Source: Thalassia testudinum
Lineage: Eukaryota > Streptophyta > Magnoliopsida > Alismatales > Hydrocharitaceae
DNA: 64,000 bases
Assembly (NCBI GenBank): GCA_037157565.1
Contig: JAZHRO010000046.1
Coordinates: 19,442,501-19,506,500, forward strand
Direction: 5' to 3'
Shown here: piece by piece, positions 10,303 to 21,078 of the stretch
How positions within the stretch are numbered: the first letter of the stretch is position 1
Layout of the letters: every line of letters begins with the position of its first letter
The notes under the pieces: model-generated
What the model saw: only the letters and a program-made list of their open reading frames with translations
Database searches by the model: none
What the model was told of the DNA's origin: nothing
Translations under genes and position numbers: made by a program

Positions 10303-13101
10303 TCATTGGAGTTTTTCGCGGTTTGTTAATTTAGGGTTTTATCGTTGTAACGCATAAAAATCAAGTTGCTTTTAAAATTTGTAACCTAGATAGGGAAGTA
10401 TCTAGGGTCATCCAAGGAGGCAATATTTCATGAAATCAATCTCTTGCTTGAAAAGTAGAAATCACCTTTCTTTTTGTTATTTTTCAATATATCATTTTTC
10501 TTTTAGGTTTTTGAAATAAAGGGACAAATACGAAGTTGTTGATGGGAAAATGTACCATGGCTAATATGCTAAAATCTAAGTGACAAAATTATCCTCTTTC
10601 TAAGCTCAACCTAGGCTCGTGAAGGCTTAGGTTAATTAGAAAGAGAGAGTGAGATTATGCTAAGATAAAGCAAGTAGTGCAATTAAAGATGCAACAAGAA
10701 ATGAAGGCAACTTTTTCTATATTAAAGTAAATTGTCTACAAGTATAGGAAAGCTTCTAAAATTTGAAAAGACAAATAAAGAAGAAAAAAAATCCTTTAAT
10801 TGTTGATGATGATGAAGAAGGTGAAGCTCCTCTTGCTCCAAGTCAAGTTGCTCCTTGGCTTGAAAAGAAGGTTCCTTCTTCTCCTTTACTTAGCAACCTC
10901 CAACAATTTGATGTACTCCTCCTAGCAAGCCCAAGGGGGGCGTGCTTGATCTTCTCCAAGGTGGATGGAATTCCACCTTCAAAAGCTCCTCCTAAGGTGG
11001 TGTGGACCACCTTTGATTCCTCCTCCAAGGGTGGTTGTGTACCACCCTTTAATCCTCCTCCTAGGGTAGGCATGCACTCTAGGTTTCCTCCCAATGCCTG
11101 GCTGCTTCCCTTGGCTCGCGTGGGGTCAAGAGAGAAGAGAAGAGGGGAAGACACCAAGGGGACAAAGTATCCCCTTAATCTTCTTCTTTTCTTGACCTTC
11201 TATGTAGGTGGAAATATGGGTAAAGAAAATGTAGCCAAGGTTCATTTTTAATGGTGGTGGTAGGGGGTTTTTATAGGAGTAGGAGGGGGTAGGGTTGGTT
11301 ATAGGATGGATGGTTATGATGGGGGTTAGATGGTGGTTATAGGATCCTAGGGCTAGGGTTTGTTGGAGCCAAAATGAAGGGTACTTGGTGATTGGCGCCA
11401 ACCCTAGGTGGTTGCTAGGGTTAAGGGTTTGGTTAGGTGTGTTGTAGGCTAGAGATGGAGTTATGTGGTGGTGGTTATGAGATGAAGGGCTAGGGTGTGT
11501 TGGCACCACTTGAAGAGGTATGAGTAGGTGTGGTTGGGGGAGAGTTGGCACCTGATCACACGGGTTTTGTGTGTTTCAAATCGGGGTTACAAGTAACCCA
11601 TCATCGTAGTTGAAAAACTCATGATATACCGAAACTCCAAGGGAGTCCCGGGTCGAACACAGGGAGGTGATGCTTACTTTGTATGAAAACCATGCTTTGA
11701 TTTGTTTCTTTTTGGTGTTTTAGGGTTTTGTTATTTTTTTGTTTTTGAAATAAAATGACAATCAATCACAAGAGAGAGATAGAATTGAATATGATATATT
11801 GCATGAATGTCAATTACAATAATATAGAAAACATAAAAAGAGAGGGGGGTGAGAAGAAATCTCCCAAAGCGGCTATTTGGTGAGATGACAGCACCTGGTG
11901 GAAGCTCGGATGAAGGTGTTGGGAAGCAGGACGACGAAGGTGAGATGTAGGAGGACGTCGGGTAGAGGAAAGCTTCAGCGCAGCTCCAAAACGAAGGTGA
12001 GAAGGCAGAGATGATCTGCTACCAGATTGAAGGTGGGAGGATGGCTCCAAGGTGACCTGTGAATGGGGATGGGAAGTTGGAGCAGTATTTGGTGGGGCAG
12101 AGGTTCGCTACACTAATAGGCACCTTGGGAGCTTGAGAGCAAACTCTAACGAAGCATTGGTAGGCTTGCTAGAGCTTGGGAGTAGGTGGGAGTAGAGTAG
12201 GTAGAGATAACTTGGAAGGGAGGGGGTATAGTGATGGGAACACCATCATCAGCCCTAACTATCTCATTTTGACTTAGAAAAGAGAAAAAAAGCTCCTACA
12301 TAACCTAAAGAAAGGCCTAATTCAAGGAAGAACTGTTCTGAGAAGAAAACATGAAATAAAGGGTAAAACTGCAATTTTACCATTGCAGTATATCAACGAG
12401 ATTTATCAGGGGCTAAACATAGGTCAATTAGACTTAATAATAGGAAAAGTGGGATGGTTCAGTCAGAAAAGGGTTATTGTGAGATCTAAGAATTAAATGA
12501 CATTCTATAACTCTAAAACAAACTTGCTTAATTTTACAAGGTTTTGGTCAGGTTAAAAATCAACTAAACCCTTTAAAAATCATGGAAAAATATCTCCTAG
12601 GGTTTAGAACCTTCAAATTGGCCTTTGAAACCTATTTTGACATAGATAAGGGTTTTAGCTAATTATTTGACCTAATTTGGGTTTTTATCTAAAATGTCCA
12701 GTCAAACATAGTCAAACCTAAAATCCAACTTCATCATTGGATTCTTTAGGTCCAAATTAGGTTTGTACCAAAATTTGGGCAACCTACTTTGCAAAATAGT
12801 CCACCCAATTACATTTTAACCCTTAACTTTTGAAAACCCTTGCACAGACCCCCCCTATCTTCCTCGCCACTCTTTACATTTAGGTCCCTCCACCATTATA
12901 GCGGAGGAGTCCTACTCCGGCAAGGATTGGAGGAGGATTTCTCCCCGATTCCTCAGAGATATCCTCCCAGATTTGGAAGGGAGATTCTCTGAGGAATTCC
13001 CTACCGTCTGAACATGATCCCAAGATTCATTTCGCACCTAATCTCTCATGCGAACGCTCGAGAGAATTGGGTATCATCCGCACCTTCCATCTTCGGCTAG
13101 A

Positions 13102-13159
13102 TCCTTGCGCTTGGAAGCTTGCCTTCCAAGCACAAGGACCTCGGCCAACAGCTATAAAA
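13102..13159 (+). promoter_or_regulatory. LTR core promoter: inverted repeat plus TATA box
   Basis: A long inverted repeat (outer arms TCCTTG/CAAGGA, inner arms GCTTGGAAG/CTTCCAAGC, 13102-13138) sits 14 bases upstream of TATAAAA at 13153-13159. The same arrangement with different stem bases occurs in the two LTRs of element C. Confidence 0.7.
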
Positions 13160-14333
13160 GGACCCCCTATCCGTGCCGCATCTCCCAAGCTTATTTTGGT
13201 CGCAGAACACCCCTAATTTCTTCCTCCCTCATCTTCAGCCAACTGCCTGCAAGCACCGACGATCTCTCCCCGCTCTTCTCGTCGCTCTGCCACCATACCA
13301 GTGGCAGAGTCTTCTCCTCCTTACTTCTCCACGTCGCGCCATACCTGCACGCGCTCCTCCAACCCCTTCGTCATCACTGTCATTATCACCTCAGGGCCTT
13401 CTCCAACGACGGCACACACGCGCCGCTCGTCCTCTGCTTTTCCCCTTCGTCCAACTACCCTCAGCAAGTTTCTCTCTCTCTACCTATCATTTTCCCCATC
13501 TTAATTTCATAAAAAGCCCCCTCAATAGCCACCAATCACCTCCGTCTCCCTCATCTCCGGGAGACCACTGGCGAGGTGAATCCGTCGCTCCACCCCTCCA
13601 CATGCCTCGCCACCTACCTCAGAACCTCCACCATCACCCACTAATCACCATCCACACCTCCCGAAGTGCCCACCAAACATACGCACTTCCACGGTAATAG
13701 TCCAACCTAGGCACGCATGCCTAGGCCGTTCTGCGCCACACCAACCCCCGCCTCACCTTCGCCGTGACACGGTGAAGCTCCCCAAGTCATTTGACAGAGC
13801 CGCAAGGCCATATCCATGAAGCTCAGGTCAGACCCTTTTCCGCCATTGGAGGAGGCATGAAGGAGCAAGCTTGCCCACTCCAGGTTGCGCTACTCCAGGC
13901 TGAGGCATCCCAGGTGCGCGGAACCATTCTGCGAACCTTTCATACCTAGCAATCAAAGGCTTCATCGACTGTAGCTACCCCAATTGCATGAGATTCCTCC
14001 CTACGGGCGCATGAAGAAGTGGGTGGGACTTTAGTCCCACCTCGGAAACGGTAGGCACAGGTAAGTGGTATAAGTTATTTTTGTGTTTTCATCCGTTCGC
14101 CTCAGTTCATGAGGTGAGGTCCCCTCGCCCATGACACCCGCCTCGTCTGCGACCCACACCTACGCAGACCTAGTCAACCTATTTACCCTGCACTCCTCGC
14201 GCACCACCCATGCTGGTGCGCCTAGACCTGAGTGCGCGTAACCTGACCTGATTACCCAGCTGGCTTTGAGAAAGCAAAGAGAGAAATAGAGAGAGCGTAC
14301 GCGGGGGAGGGAAGGGGTAGGTTTTGCTCCTCA

Positions 14334-14800
14334 CTGTGCAGGAAAAGGAGGAGAAGGAAGAAGCAGTTGCTGAAGAAGGAGCTACGGAAGAAGCTGAAGG
14401 CAGGAGCAGCTAAGGAAGGAAGCCAAGGGCAAAGGCTGAAGAAGGACTTGAAGGCAGAGAAGGCAGAAGCTGAAGAATCAAGGAAGAAGAAGGCACTGCT
14501 GAAGAAGAAGAAGAGCTAAAGGAAAGAAATCGAAGAAGAGAACAGAAGCCAAGAAGACAAAGAAGAAAAGAAGAGAAGGTGCGGCTAAGTAAAGAAGAAA
14601 GAAGAAAGAAAGCAAAAGGCAAAGGTAGAAGTTGAGAAATCAAAGGCAGAGAAAGAGTAAGGAACCAAGAGAAGAAAAAGAAGGAAGAAGACAGAAGAAG
14701 AAGAGTAGACGCAGAGAAAGAAAGAAGAAATCCGAGAAGGAAGAAAAGAGAAGAAAGAAGAAACCATCAGAGAGAGAGAAGAAAGAAGAAAGAACAGACA
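14334..14800 (+). repeat. Purine-rich GAA/GAAGAA tract in the LTR
   Basis: Roughly 460 bases are almost entirely A and G on the plus strand (runs such as AGGAGAAGGAAGAAG). A weaker equivalent is in the C LTR at about 42060-42400. It follows a pyrimidine-rich part of the same LTR (13170-13690). The Lys/Glu and Ser/Phe frames read here are compositional. Confidence 0.8.
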
Positions 14801-15051
14801 ATTTCTTTTTACATTTCTTCTCTTTAGCTTTCATATACATTGCATCTCATTCATATTATTGTTGAACATCATATTTTGATTAATTTGAGATTGTGATTTT
14901 AGTTTTTAAATACTAATTTGCTCCCTGTGTTCGACCTCAGATACTTAAGTTTTCGAGTAATAAAATTCTTATCTGTTTTCAAGGAGATTTCATTTATACT
15001 ACAATGTAACATCTTTTAAACACTGATTTCGTCTCGTTAACATGTAGGTCA

Positions 15052-15112
15052 TTTTATAGTGGAAGAGAAGAGGCTAAAATAGGCATGGGACCATTAACGA
15101 CCTCCAGGTCGT
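15052..15112 (-). promoter_or_regulatory. Element A LTR TATA box with upstream dyad
   Basis: On the minus strand, TATAAAA (15052-15058) lies about 38 bases downstream of an inverted repeat with 7-bp arms ACGACCT/AGGTCGT (15097-15112). In the right LTR the TATA box is at 29102-29108 and the dyad is decayed. Confidence 0.6.
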
Positions 15113-15390
15113 CACTGTAAGTGTCGCTGTAGGCAGCTCATGCCTACTGGTGCGCTTAGCTAGCCTTTAACCTGCGAACAATTAGCGACAGTTGTAAGCG
15201 TCACTAAATGTCCACCAGGCTGTCGCTGAAGATCCAGCCATTGCTCATGCTCCACTAGCGCTGCACTGTGCGCTCTCCTTGTCACGTGCACACGGTCATG
15301 CACTGGTGCTGCTCTTCCTTGCACTGCCGCTTAGCTGCACTCATGCATGTGTGCTTAGCTGCTGCACCACGCCTCAAGCATCCAATTGAG

Positions 15391-15460
15391 GGGGCAACGG
15401 GTTTCGAACCGCACCCTCTCTTTGTGAAGCGCCTTCACAACCAATGCGCCGCAACCAAGA
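15391..15460 (-). other. tRNA-like module in the A LTR (left copy)
   Basis: On the minus strand there is a B-box-like GGTTCGAAACC (15400-15410), preceded by GCGCATTGGTTGTGAAGGCG at the A-box position. It has no cloverleaf I would call a tRNA, but the spacing and boxes resemble a tRNA-derived SINE head. A copy with a changed B box is at 29457-29530. Confidence 0.45.
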
Positions 15461-16063
15461 GTTTGTTGTGAAGACGTTTTAAAGGTGTGCGGTGGAGATG
15501 AATCCTCAACCGTTGGATTAAGAACCAACGGCTGAGAATGGGTGATGCCTTGATGAAAAGTGGGTGTTGGCTGGTGTTGGGTGAACTAGATGGCACCACG
15601 TGGCATCATCTGGGCCATCCATCTTCTTCCTGTTACAGAGGGTGCCACGGTGCTTAGATCGAGATGATTCCCACGTTGCCAGACTACGATTGTCGCTCCG
15701 GATCCATCCGTACAGTTGGATTTTCCATCCGAAACCCGTATGGATGTCACATTGAAACCCCACCTGTTGATCTTCCTCGGACTTCGTATGATGCTACGAG
15801 ACTCTGATCTAGATGATTTTGGAGGTGTTAGACTCCAATCATCATCCTGATTAGATCCGTATGGTCCAATTGTCCATCTGAGGTCTTGAATTAAATCTTC
15901 TTCTCTCTTTACCATAAAAAGGACCTAATTAACCTAAAATATATACAACTACTCTAAATGCAGAATGATGCATGCTATGCAATATTTATAGCATGAAATG
16001 CAAGTCTAATCCTAGGAACATGCATGATTAGGCATTTTAACCTAAATAGATGTGTCTATATCA

Positions 16064-16083
16064 TACCCCCATTCCTATCTTTT
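16064..16083 (-). promoter_or_regulatory. Element A 3' purine tract
   Basis: In minus sense AGGAATGGGGGTA directly precedes the LTR start TGATATAG. This is where plus-strand DNA synthesis would be primed. Confidence 0.75.
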
Positions 16084-17600
16084 GCTAGTCCTTAGCAAAA
16101 TTAAACTACATGCTATGTATAAAAGCAGAATTAAGATTAGATCGCTTAGGCCTAAGTCATTTATTAACAATAGAAAATTTCAATTAAGGTCCTAAACTAC
16201 AAAGACTCAACAGTACCCGGGTGCCTACCAGAATGCAAACTGCTCAAGTCCTCTTTTTTTTTGAAAAGGGAAGATACATTTCTTTTTTTGCTTTTCTTCT
16301 TTATAATTTTTTTTGTACTTTTGGAGTTTGAGAGTTCCGGGATAACTTTTTACAGCTACCTGACCCACCCAAGACTCGAAAAGGACTCTAAGTGCTAAGC
16401 ATATTGTGAAAATAGTGAAAGACTCACTAAGCAGCCTTTGAAACAGACTTCGGGTTTCTACAACCCTAGGTGACTTGCCTAAAGATTTATCTTTTTGATT
16501 GGTAGCTTTCTCCTTACTTTTATTTATGGGGTCAACACAAGGGCAAACCCAGTGTATATCTCTCAAGTTTATTCTACTTCCCCGCTTCCTCCCTAAATGC
16601 TTTGGGAATTATTGTGCATTTTTGTGAGCTAGGCACTAGACAATCGGCTAATGGGCGGTTACCTATAGCAACTTGTCAGCCATACTCATGCGGTGAAGTG
16701 TGGCTTTGTTCATTTTTTAATTTTTTCTCCTTTTTTTTATATTATTATTATTTTTTTCTTTTTCTTTTTCTTTTTCTTTTTTTTTTTTAAGTAGGTAGCT
16801 TCCCTGATCTAAGATTTACCTAAAGGCAGTACAATGAAAATGGTCTTGTGACTGAGCTCTGGACAACTGGCCGATGAGCTGTTACCACTAACAACTTGCC
16901 AGCCATACCACTCTAGATAGTTCATTATCTACCCAATTTTTGAAGAAACCGTCGAAAAGTGAGTCAGTGCAAAAAGTATGTAGATGCTTAGGCTTAAAGT
17001 GCCCCCAAATCAGAGGGTGGGTTGATAAGTCGCAACTTATCAACCAAATTTATTTACCAAATTAAAAATGAATTTGAATTAGCAAGGACTCAATATTAAG
17101 TCCACATTCAAGTGGACACCAAGGCTAATTAAGTCCAAAGACCTGAAGAGTCTAAGTGTCTAGGTCTTATCATATCATTTCCTAAAGTTAATAACTTCCA
17201 AATGCCTAAGTTCTCTTCTCCTAATTCTTTTTTTTTTATCTTTGTGAATTTTCAATTTTTTTTATAAGAAATAAAAGGAAATTCTACGGAGTTAACAAAA
17301 TGATCTCAGGAAATGATTATCCACCCCCCCATGCCTAAATGATGCAATGTCCTTATTGCAAAAACAAAGACATGGAAAGGACAGAGTAAACAGAATATCA
17401 CCTGAACATCGTGAAGAATCCGGTTAGCTCCGCAGAGAACATGAAATATAAACACGTGCTAAATTTAATGCCTTCAGCTAGGCATAAAACACTTACAAGG
17501 AAGAAATTGAGAATTCACAAGTGCGGGTCAGAATCAAAATAAAAATATTGATTCTCAGACCCGCTAACAAAAGATGTCCACAGACGTGGACCAGATTATG
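16084..17600 (-). other. Element A 3' noncoding region with repeats, hairpins and a second purine block
   Basis: No gene is seen. In minus sense it starts with a stem-loop (17464-17489, arms around a TCAGCT loop on plus). Next comes a block with GGACATTG and then GGCATGGGGGGGTG (about 17320-17360), and further on an A-rich tract (T-rich on plus, 16725-16790). A block with GGACAACTGGCC and CTTGCCAGCCATA on plus occurs twice (16637-16705 and 16858-16915). The first copy holds a 9-bp stem, AGCCATACT/AGTGTGGCT (16678-16705). Elements B and, with other sequences, C and F repeat this plan. Confidence 0.65.
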
Positions 17601-17615
17601 GTGTAAACCCATTCC

Positions 17616-19186
17616 CTAGGGTTGAGTGGTTCTCAGGTTCTGGATGAAAATCACCCAAAATCGAAGGTTGTTAAGCTTGTAGGGCTGGGACTGCGGTTTT
17701 GTGGTGTGCAACCCAAGACCAAAGTGTCGGACAATGGGTAAAGATGGTTCAATAGGTTCAGAAGTCTTCTTCACATTCAGCTCAGAAAAATAATCAGTTA
17801 TTTCAAGCTTGGGTTGCACATGAAATATATCATAAGGGTCCCAGTAGAAAGTAGGTGATTTTAGGTCAATAGGTACCCTTAGATCCAAAATCAAAGTTCC
17901 CTCAAACTTATCTTCGCAAATTTTCATTTCAACAATTCTATCCTCCAAAAACAAGAGCTCAGGTTCCAGGACCTCTAGCATATCATTCACCCCATACGAT
18001 TTACCCAAGTCTAGAAATTGTGGCTGAATCAAGATTGACTTGGGCACAATGATCTCAAAAGTCAACTCTTTCAGGTGCGGATGAGGAATGGGGTCACTGA
18101 TTGAATCATCAAGATTCAGATCATCCAAGTTAACCCCAACCGAATCAGAATCTTCAATGAACGGGCTATTAAAGGTTCATCAGATTCCTCAAGCTCGTTT
18201 GTCTCACTAAAATCATCATCCTTACACTCAAGTGAGACTTCACCAAGACATTCTTCACCCTCAAAGTCAAAGAATTCATGATCTTCATTTATATATGTCT
18301 CAAAATCGACTGTCATTTCCTGGTTCAAAGAGACATATTTTTCCTCGCTCCCTAGCTCGGGGATCTCGAGTGAATCAATCGGTTCATCCTCAATGGGTTG
18401 CTCAAGACCAACCTAGTCATCTCCAATCTCAGAATATGTATTCCCCCTGATAGGAGCCTGAGTGAGTTCAAACATTGGCTCTTCTGAAGGGGATTCATCT
18501 TGAGAATCATCCCAAGATTTGACTTGGGCAACCACAAATTTCATCCTCAACCTCAACAATTTCCCAAGAAGAAACTAACCTAAGTCCATATCCCTAATAC
18601 TTTGGAGCAAATCCAATAGAGGACTATTAAGTTCATCAATCATTTTGATCATAAGCTCCAGTGCTTCAGTGCATGGTGTTGGCTGAGCTTCTAAAGATTG
18701 TATAGTATTCCTCAAATTAGCCAACACCCTATCCTGGATCTGGTTCACCTAAACCAACTAGTTCGATTCAGGTTTGGGTGGTTTGGGGTTAAATCTAGGG
18801 GAGTTAAAATGTCGAGGTTCTCGGGTCCCTCCCTGATAGTAGGTCATCTTAGGTTGTTCAAAGAATGGTGATGACCTATTTTCAATGAAATACTGGGGAG
18901 GGTAGGTGTTATAATCAGCATATCCTTCCTGATTATAGATCAGGTTGCTTTTGTCATCAAAGGATAGAGATCCAAAATCATTGTAGGTTTGGGAAGGATA
19001 GTAATCATAGTCTTGTTGTCCAGGTTTAGGCCCTGGACACTGAGGTTCGGATTCGTGCCCCCAATTAAAGTCATCCCGGCTCGTGGATGGGTACTTACAA
19101 GTCAAGTCGAAAGAGTAATCATCTTCGGGATAAGTGGTGGAAAGAGGGTAAGATTGGAAATGTGTGAAAGATATGGAAGGATACAT
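17616..19186 (-). pseudogene. ORF-A: unrecognised protein of non-autonomous element A
   Basis: I do not recognise this protein. In minus sense it begins near MYPSISFTHFQSYP, with a Tyr/Pro/Ser-rich region carrying repeated YxxxPS and YYQGG words. Then comes a probable helical segment (QDRVLANLRNTIQSLE to LLRLRMKFV), then a long acidic region, and a C-terminus with RHFGLGLH and RFWVIFIQNLR. It matches ORF-B (54747-56582) along its whole length. It is broken by four TAG codons (18413, 18575, 18749, 18758) and one 1-base deletion near 18165. At 18749 and 18413 ORF-B has Gln. It holds no RT, protease or integrase motif and no gag domain I can see. Without breaks it would be about 520 codons. Confidence 0.65.
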
Positions 19187-20397
19187 TGTAGAGTAGGAGG
19201 GAAATCAAAAGAGAGAAAAGAGCCCTGCAATACAATCAACCAAGCCTGTCCACAGACTCGCAGGACCCGTCTTGAGATTATAAATGATTTGGTCTACTTT
19301 TATCCGGTCAATCCAACCAGTTAGAAGGAGGGACTGGGGAGAAGGTTCTTCCTTTGGCTTACGTCTCCAGCTCCTAGTGTCCCCCCCAACCGCAGTCGTT
19401 TGACACTACTCCCCTAGCTAGACATCAGATGGGCCAGCAAAAGCAAATTAATCGAAAAAAAGTCTCAGTCTGAGCCCCGAAGAGCAAATCAATCCTTAAG
19501 GCCAACACCTACTCAGTTTTAATTAGGCTTGGGATGATTGTGCTCTTGGAATGTGATGGGCCCTTTAGATGGGTTGTTCCCTTAATGATTGATTCAAATG
19601 TGTGTACGTGCACAACCAGGGTTTACAAATAAGGTTATTTGATGATGTATCTTTTAGGGTTTAACCTTGTTTAGTAGCTTTTAGGGTTTAATTCTTAGGT
19701 TGATTCAATCAAGGTTTAGTATAACACTCCAAGTTTTGAAAACATGGGTGATGATATGTTCCTTTAAAAATCAAAAATAATATAGAGTGTCTGGTTCAGC
19801 CCTAAGAATCAACCTTAAGTGGCAAGCTACTTGATGGATCAGTTTTAGATTGAGTGGTGCGGCCCAAACAGTTCAAGCAATTAGCCTATTGCACCACTTG
19901 ATTAAGGCACACAAAAAGTCTTAACCTAATCAAATTTCTACTCACTTATTTGTGTGTTGAGTTAAGTGTACTGGGTCCACAGGTCAGATCCCGGTTAAGT
20001 GGTAGAATTGATGTGATTGTGCCTTAAGGTGAGAAGTTGTTGATGTTAAGTGTGTAGCTTTCAGAAAATCCCACAAGAGAAGAGTATATTTTTTTTCTTT
20101 TTTTTATATGTGGGGCTGAGATGAGTGGAGGTGGCAAACAAACAACCAAATCTATCCTTGGGTTTATAAAAAGCACCTAAGTTGATTTGGGTTTGAGTTA
20201 TTAGTATGGTGAAATGATCTAGTGGGTGGGGAAACGTGGGGGACACTTACAAACCACTCTACCCGCACATTACTCTGGTCTACCGCACTTGGATCTCCAT
20301 GCTAGGGTACCTGCAAGATAGTAGATCAAAGACAAGCAGGGTTAGTGCTATGTAAATGCAAAGAAGCGTAGAAAACAACAAAGTAAATTTCACTGCC
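19187..20397 (-). other. Element A leader between primer site and ORF-A
   Basis: Noncoding, with no supported frame. It aligns by eye with the B leader (59473-60405). Shared blocks include GATGGGCCCTTTA, GTGTACGTGCACAACCAG and a block ending CCTATTGCACCACTT. Weaker likeness to the Athila leader near 32570-32950 is discussed as a finding. Confidence 0.55.
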
Positions 20398-20415
20398 TCC
20401 CCAGCAACAGCGCCA
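20398..20415 (-). promoter_or_regulatory. Element A primer-binding site (tRNA-Asp type)
   Basis: In minus sense TGGCGCTGTTGCTGGGGA lies 3 bases from the LTR end. It differs from the perfect tRNA-Asp site (TGGCGCCGTTGCCGGGGA, as in B) at two positions, both C to T. Confidence 0.8.
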
Positions 20416-21078
20416 AAATGATCACACGAGTTTTGCGTGTTTGAAATCAAGGTTACAAGTAACCCGTTGTCGTAGTTGCAAAACTCGTGATCAAATATAA
20501 TTTATACCAAAACTCCAAGGTAGTCCCGGGTCGAACACAGGGAGGTGACATTTACTTTGTATGAAAACCGTGCTTTGATTTGTTTCTTTTTTGGTGTTTT
20601 AGGGTTTCGTTATTTTTTTTTCTTGAAATAAAATGACAATAAATCACAAGAGAGAGATAGAATTTAATCTGATATATCGCATGAATGTCAATTACAATAA
20701 TATAGAAAACATAAAAAGAGGGGGAGGTGGGAAGAAATCTCCCGAAGCGGCTGTTCGGTGAGACGACGACGCCTAACGAAAGCTCGGATGAAGGAGTTGG
20801 GAAGTAAAACAATGAAGGTGAGATGCAGGAGGACGTCGGGTAGAGGAAAGCTTCAGCGTAGCTCCAGAACGGAGGTGAGAAGGCGGAGATGATCTACTAC
20901 CGGAATGGAGGTGGGAGGACGGCTCCAAGGTGACCTATGAATGGGGATGGGAAGTTGGAGGAGTATTTTGTGGGGCAAAGGTTCACTACACTAATAGGCA
21001 CCTTGGGAGCTTGAGAGAAACTCTAATGGAGCGTTGGTAGGCTTGCTAGAGCTTGGGAGTAGGTGGGAGTAGAGTAGG

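Larger units (their letters stand above)
12232..15042 (+). mobile_element. Solo LTR of the C family inside the A LTR
   Basis: It runs from TGATGGGAACAC to CTCGTTAACA, 2,811 bases, close to the 2,832-base LTR of element C. The flanks TATAG (12227-12231) and TGTAG (15043-15047) are a target duplication with one change. It aligns with the C LTR in order: the CATCATCAGCC start, a dyad and TATA box, a pyrimidine-rich stretch, a purine-rich stretch, then CTCCCTGTGTTCGACC (14921-14936). There are no internal genes. Pro/Ser-rich frames at 13048-13697 come from base composition. Confidence 0.85.
11553..16063 (-). repeat. Element A 3' LTR (left), with a solo LTR inside
   Basis: It is homologous to 20419-21078 plus 29068-30129. 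The copy is interrupted at 12232-15042, leaving about 1,695 bases. Near the U5 end are a near-palindrome (GGGTTACAAGTAACCC, 11585-11600) and the shared motif GGTCGAACACAGGGAGG (11651-11667, antisense). U3 starts TGATATAGACAC on the minus strand, next to the purine tract. Confidence 0.85.

Noticed and set aside
10763..11251. A 162-codon plus-strand frame
   Set aside because: No domain or homologue within the window. It lies inside LTR-I, antisense to that LTR's direction.
11548..11552. GCACC as target duplication of element A
   Set aside because: The right flank reads ATGCC, with three of five bases different. I cannot claim a duplication.
13048..13697. Overlapping Ser/Pro/His-rich frames of 154 and 174 codons
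   Set aside because: They are in the C-rich transcribed part of a solo LTR, with the same kind of frames in the C LTR (40947-41539). This is a compositional artefact.
14410..14865. Lys/Glu and Ser/Phe frames resembling membrane or coiled-coil proteins
   Set aside because: Simple purine-rich GAA repeats translate this way on each strand.
15391..15460. Functional tRNA gene
   Set aside because: Only box-like words are present. I could not find a complete cloverleaf or anticodon arm.
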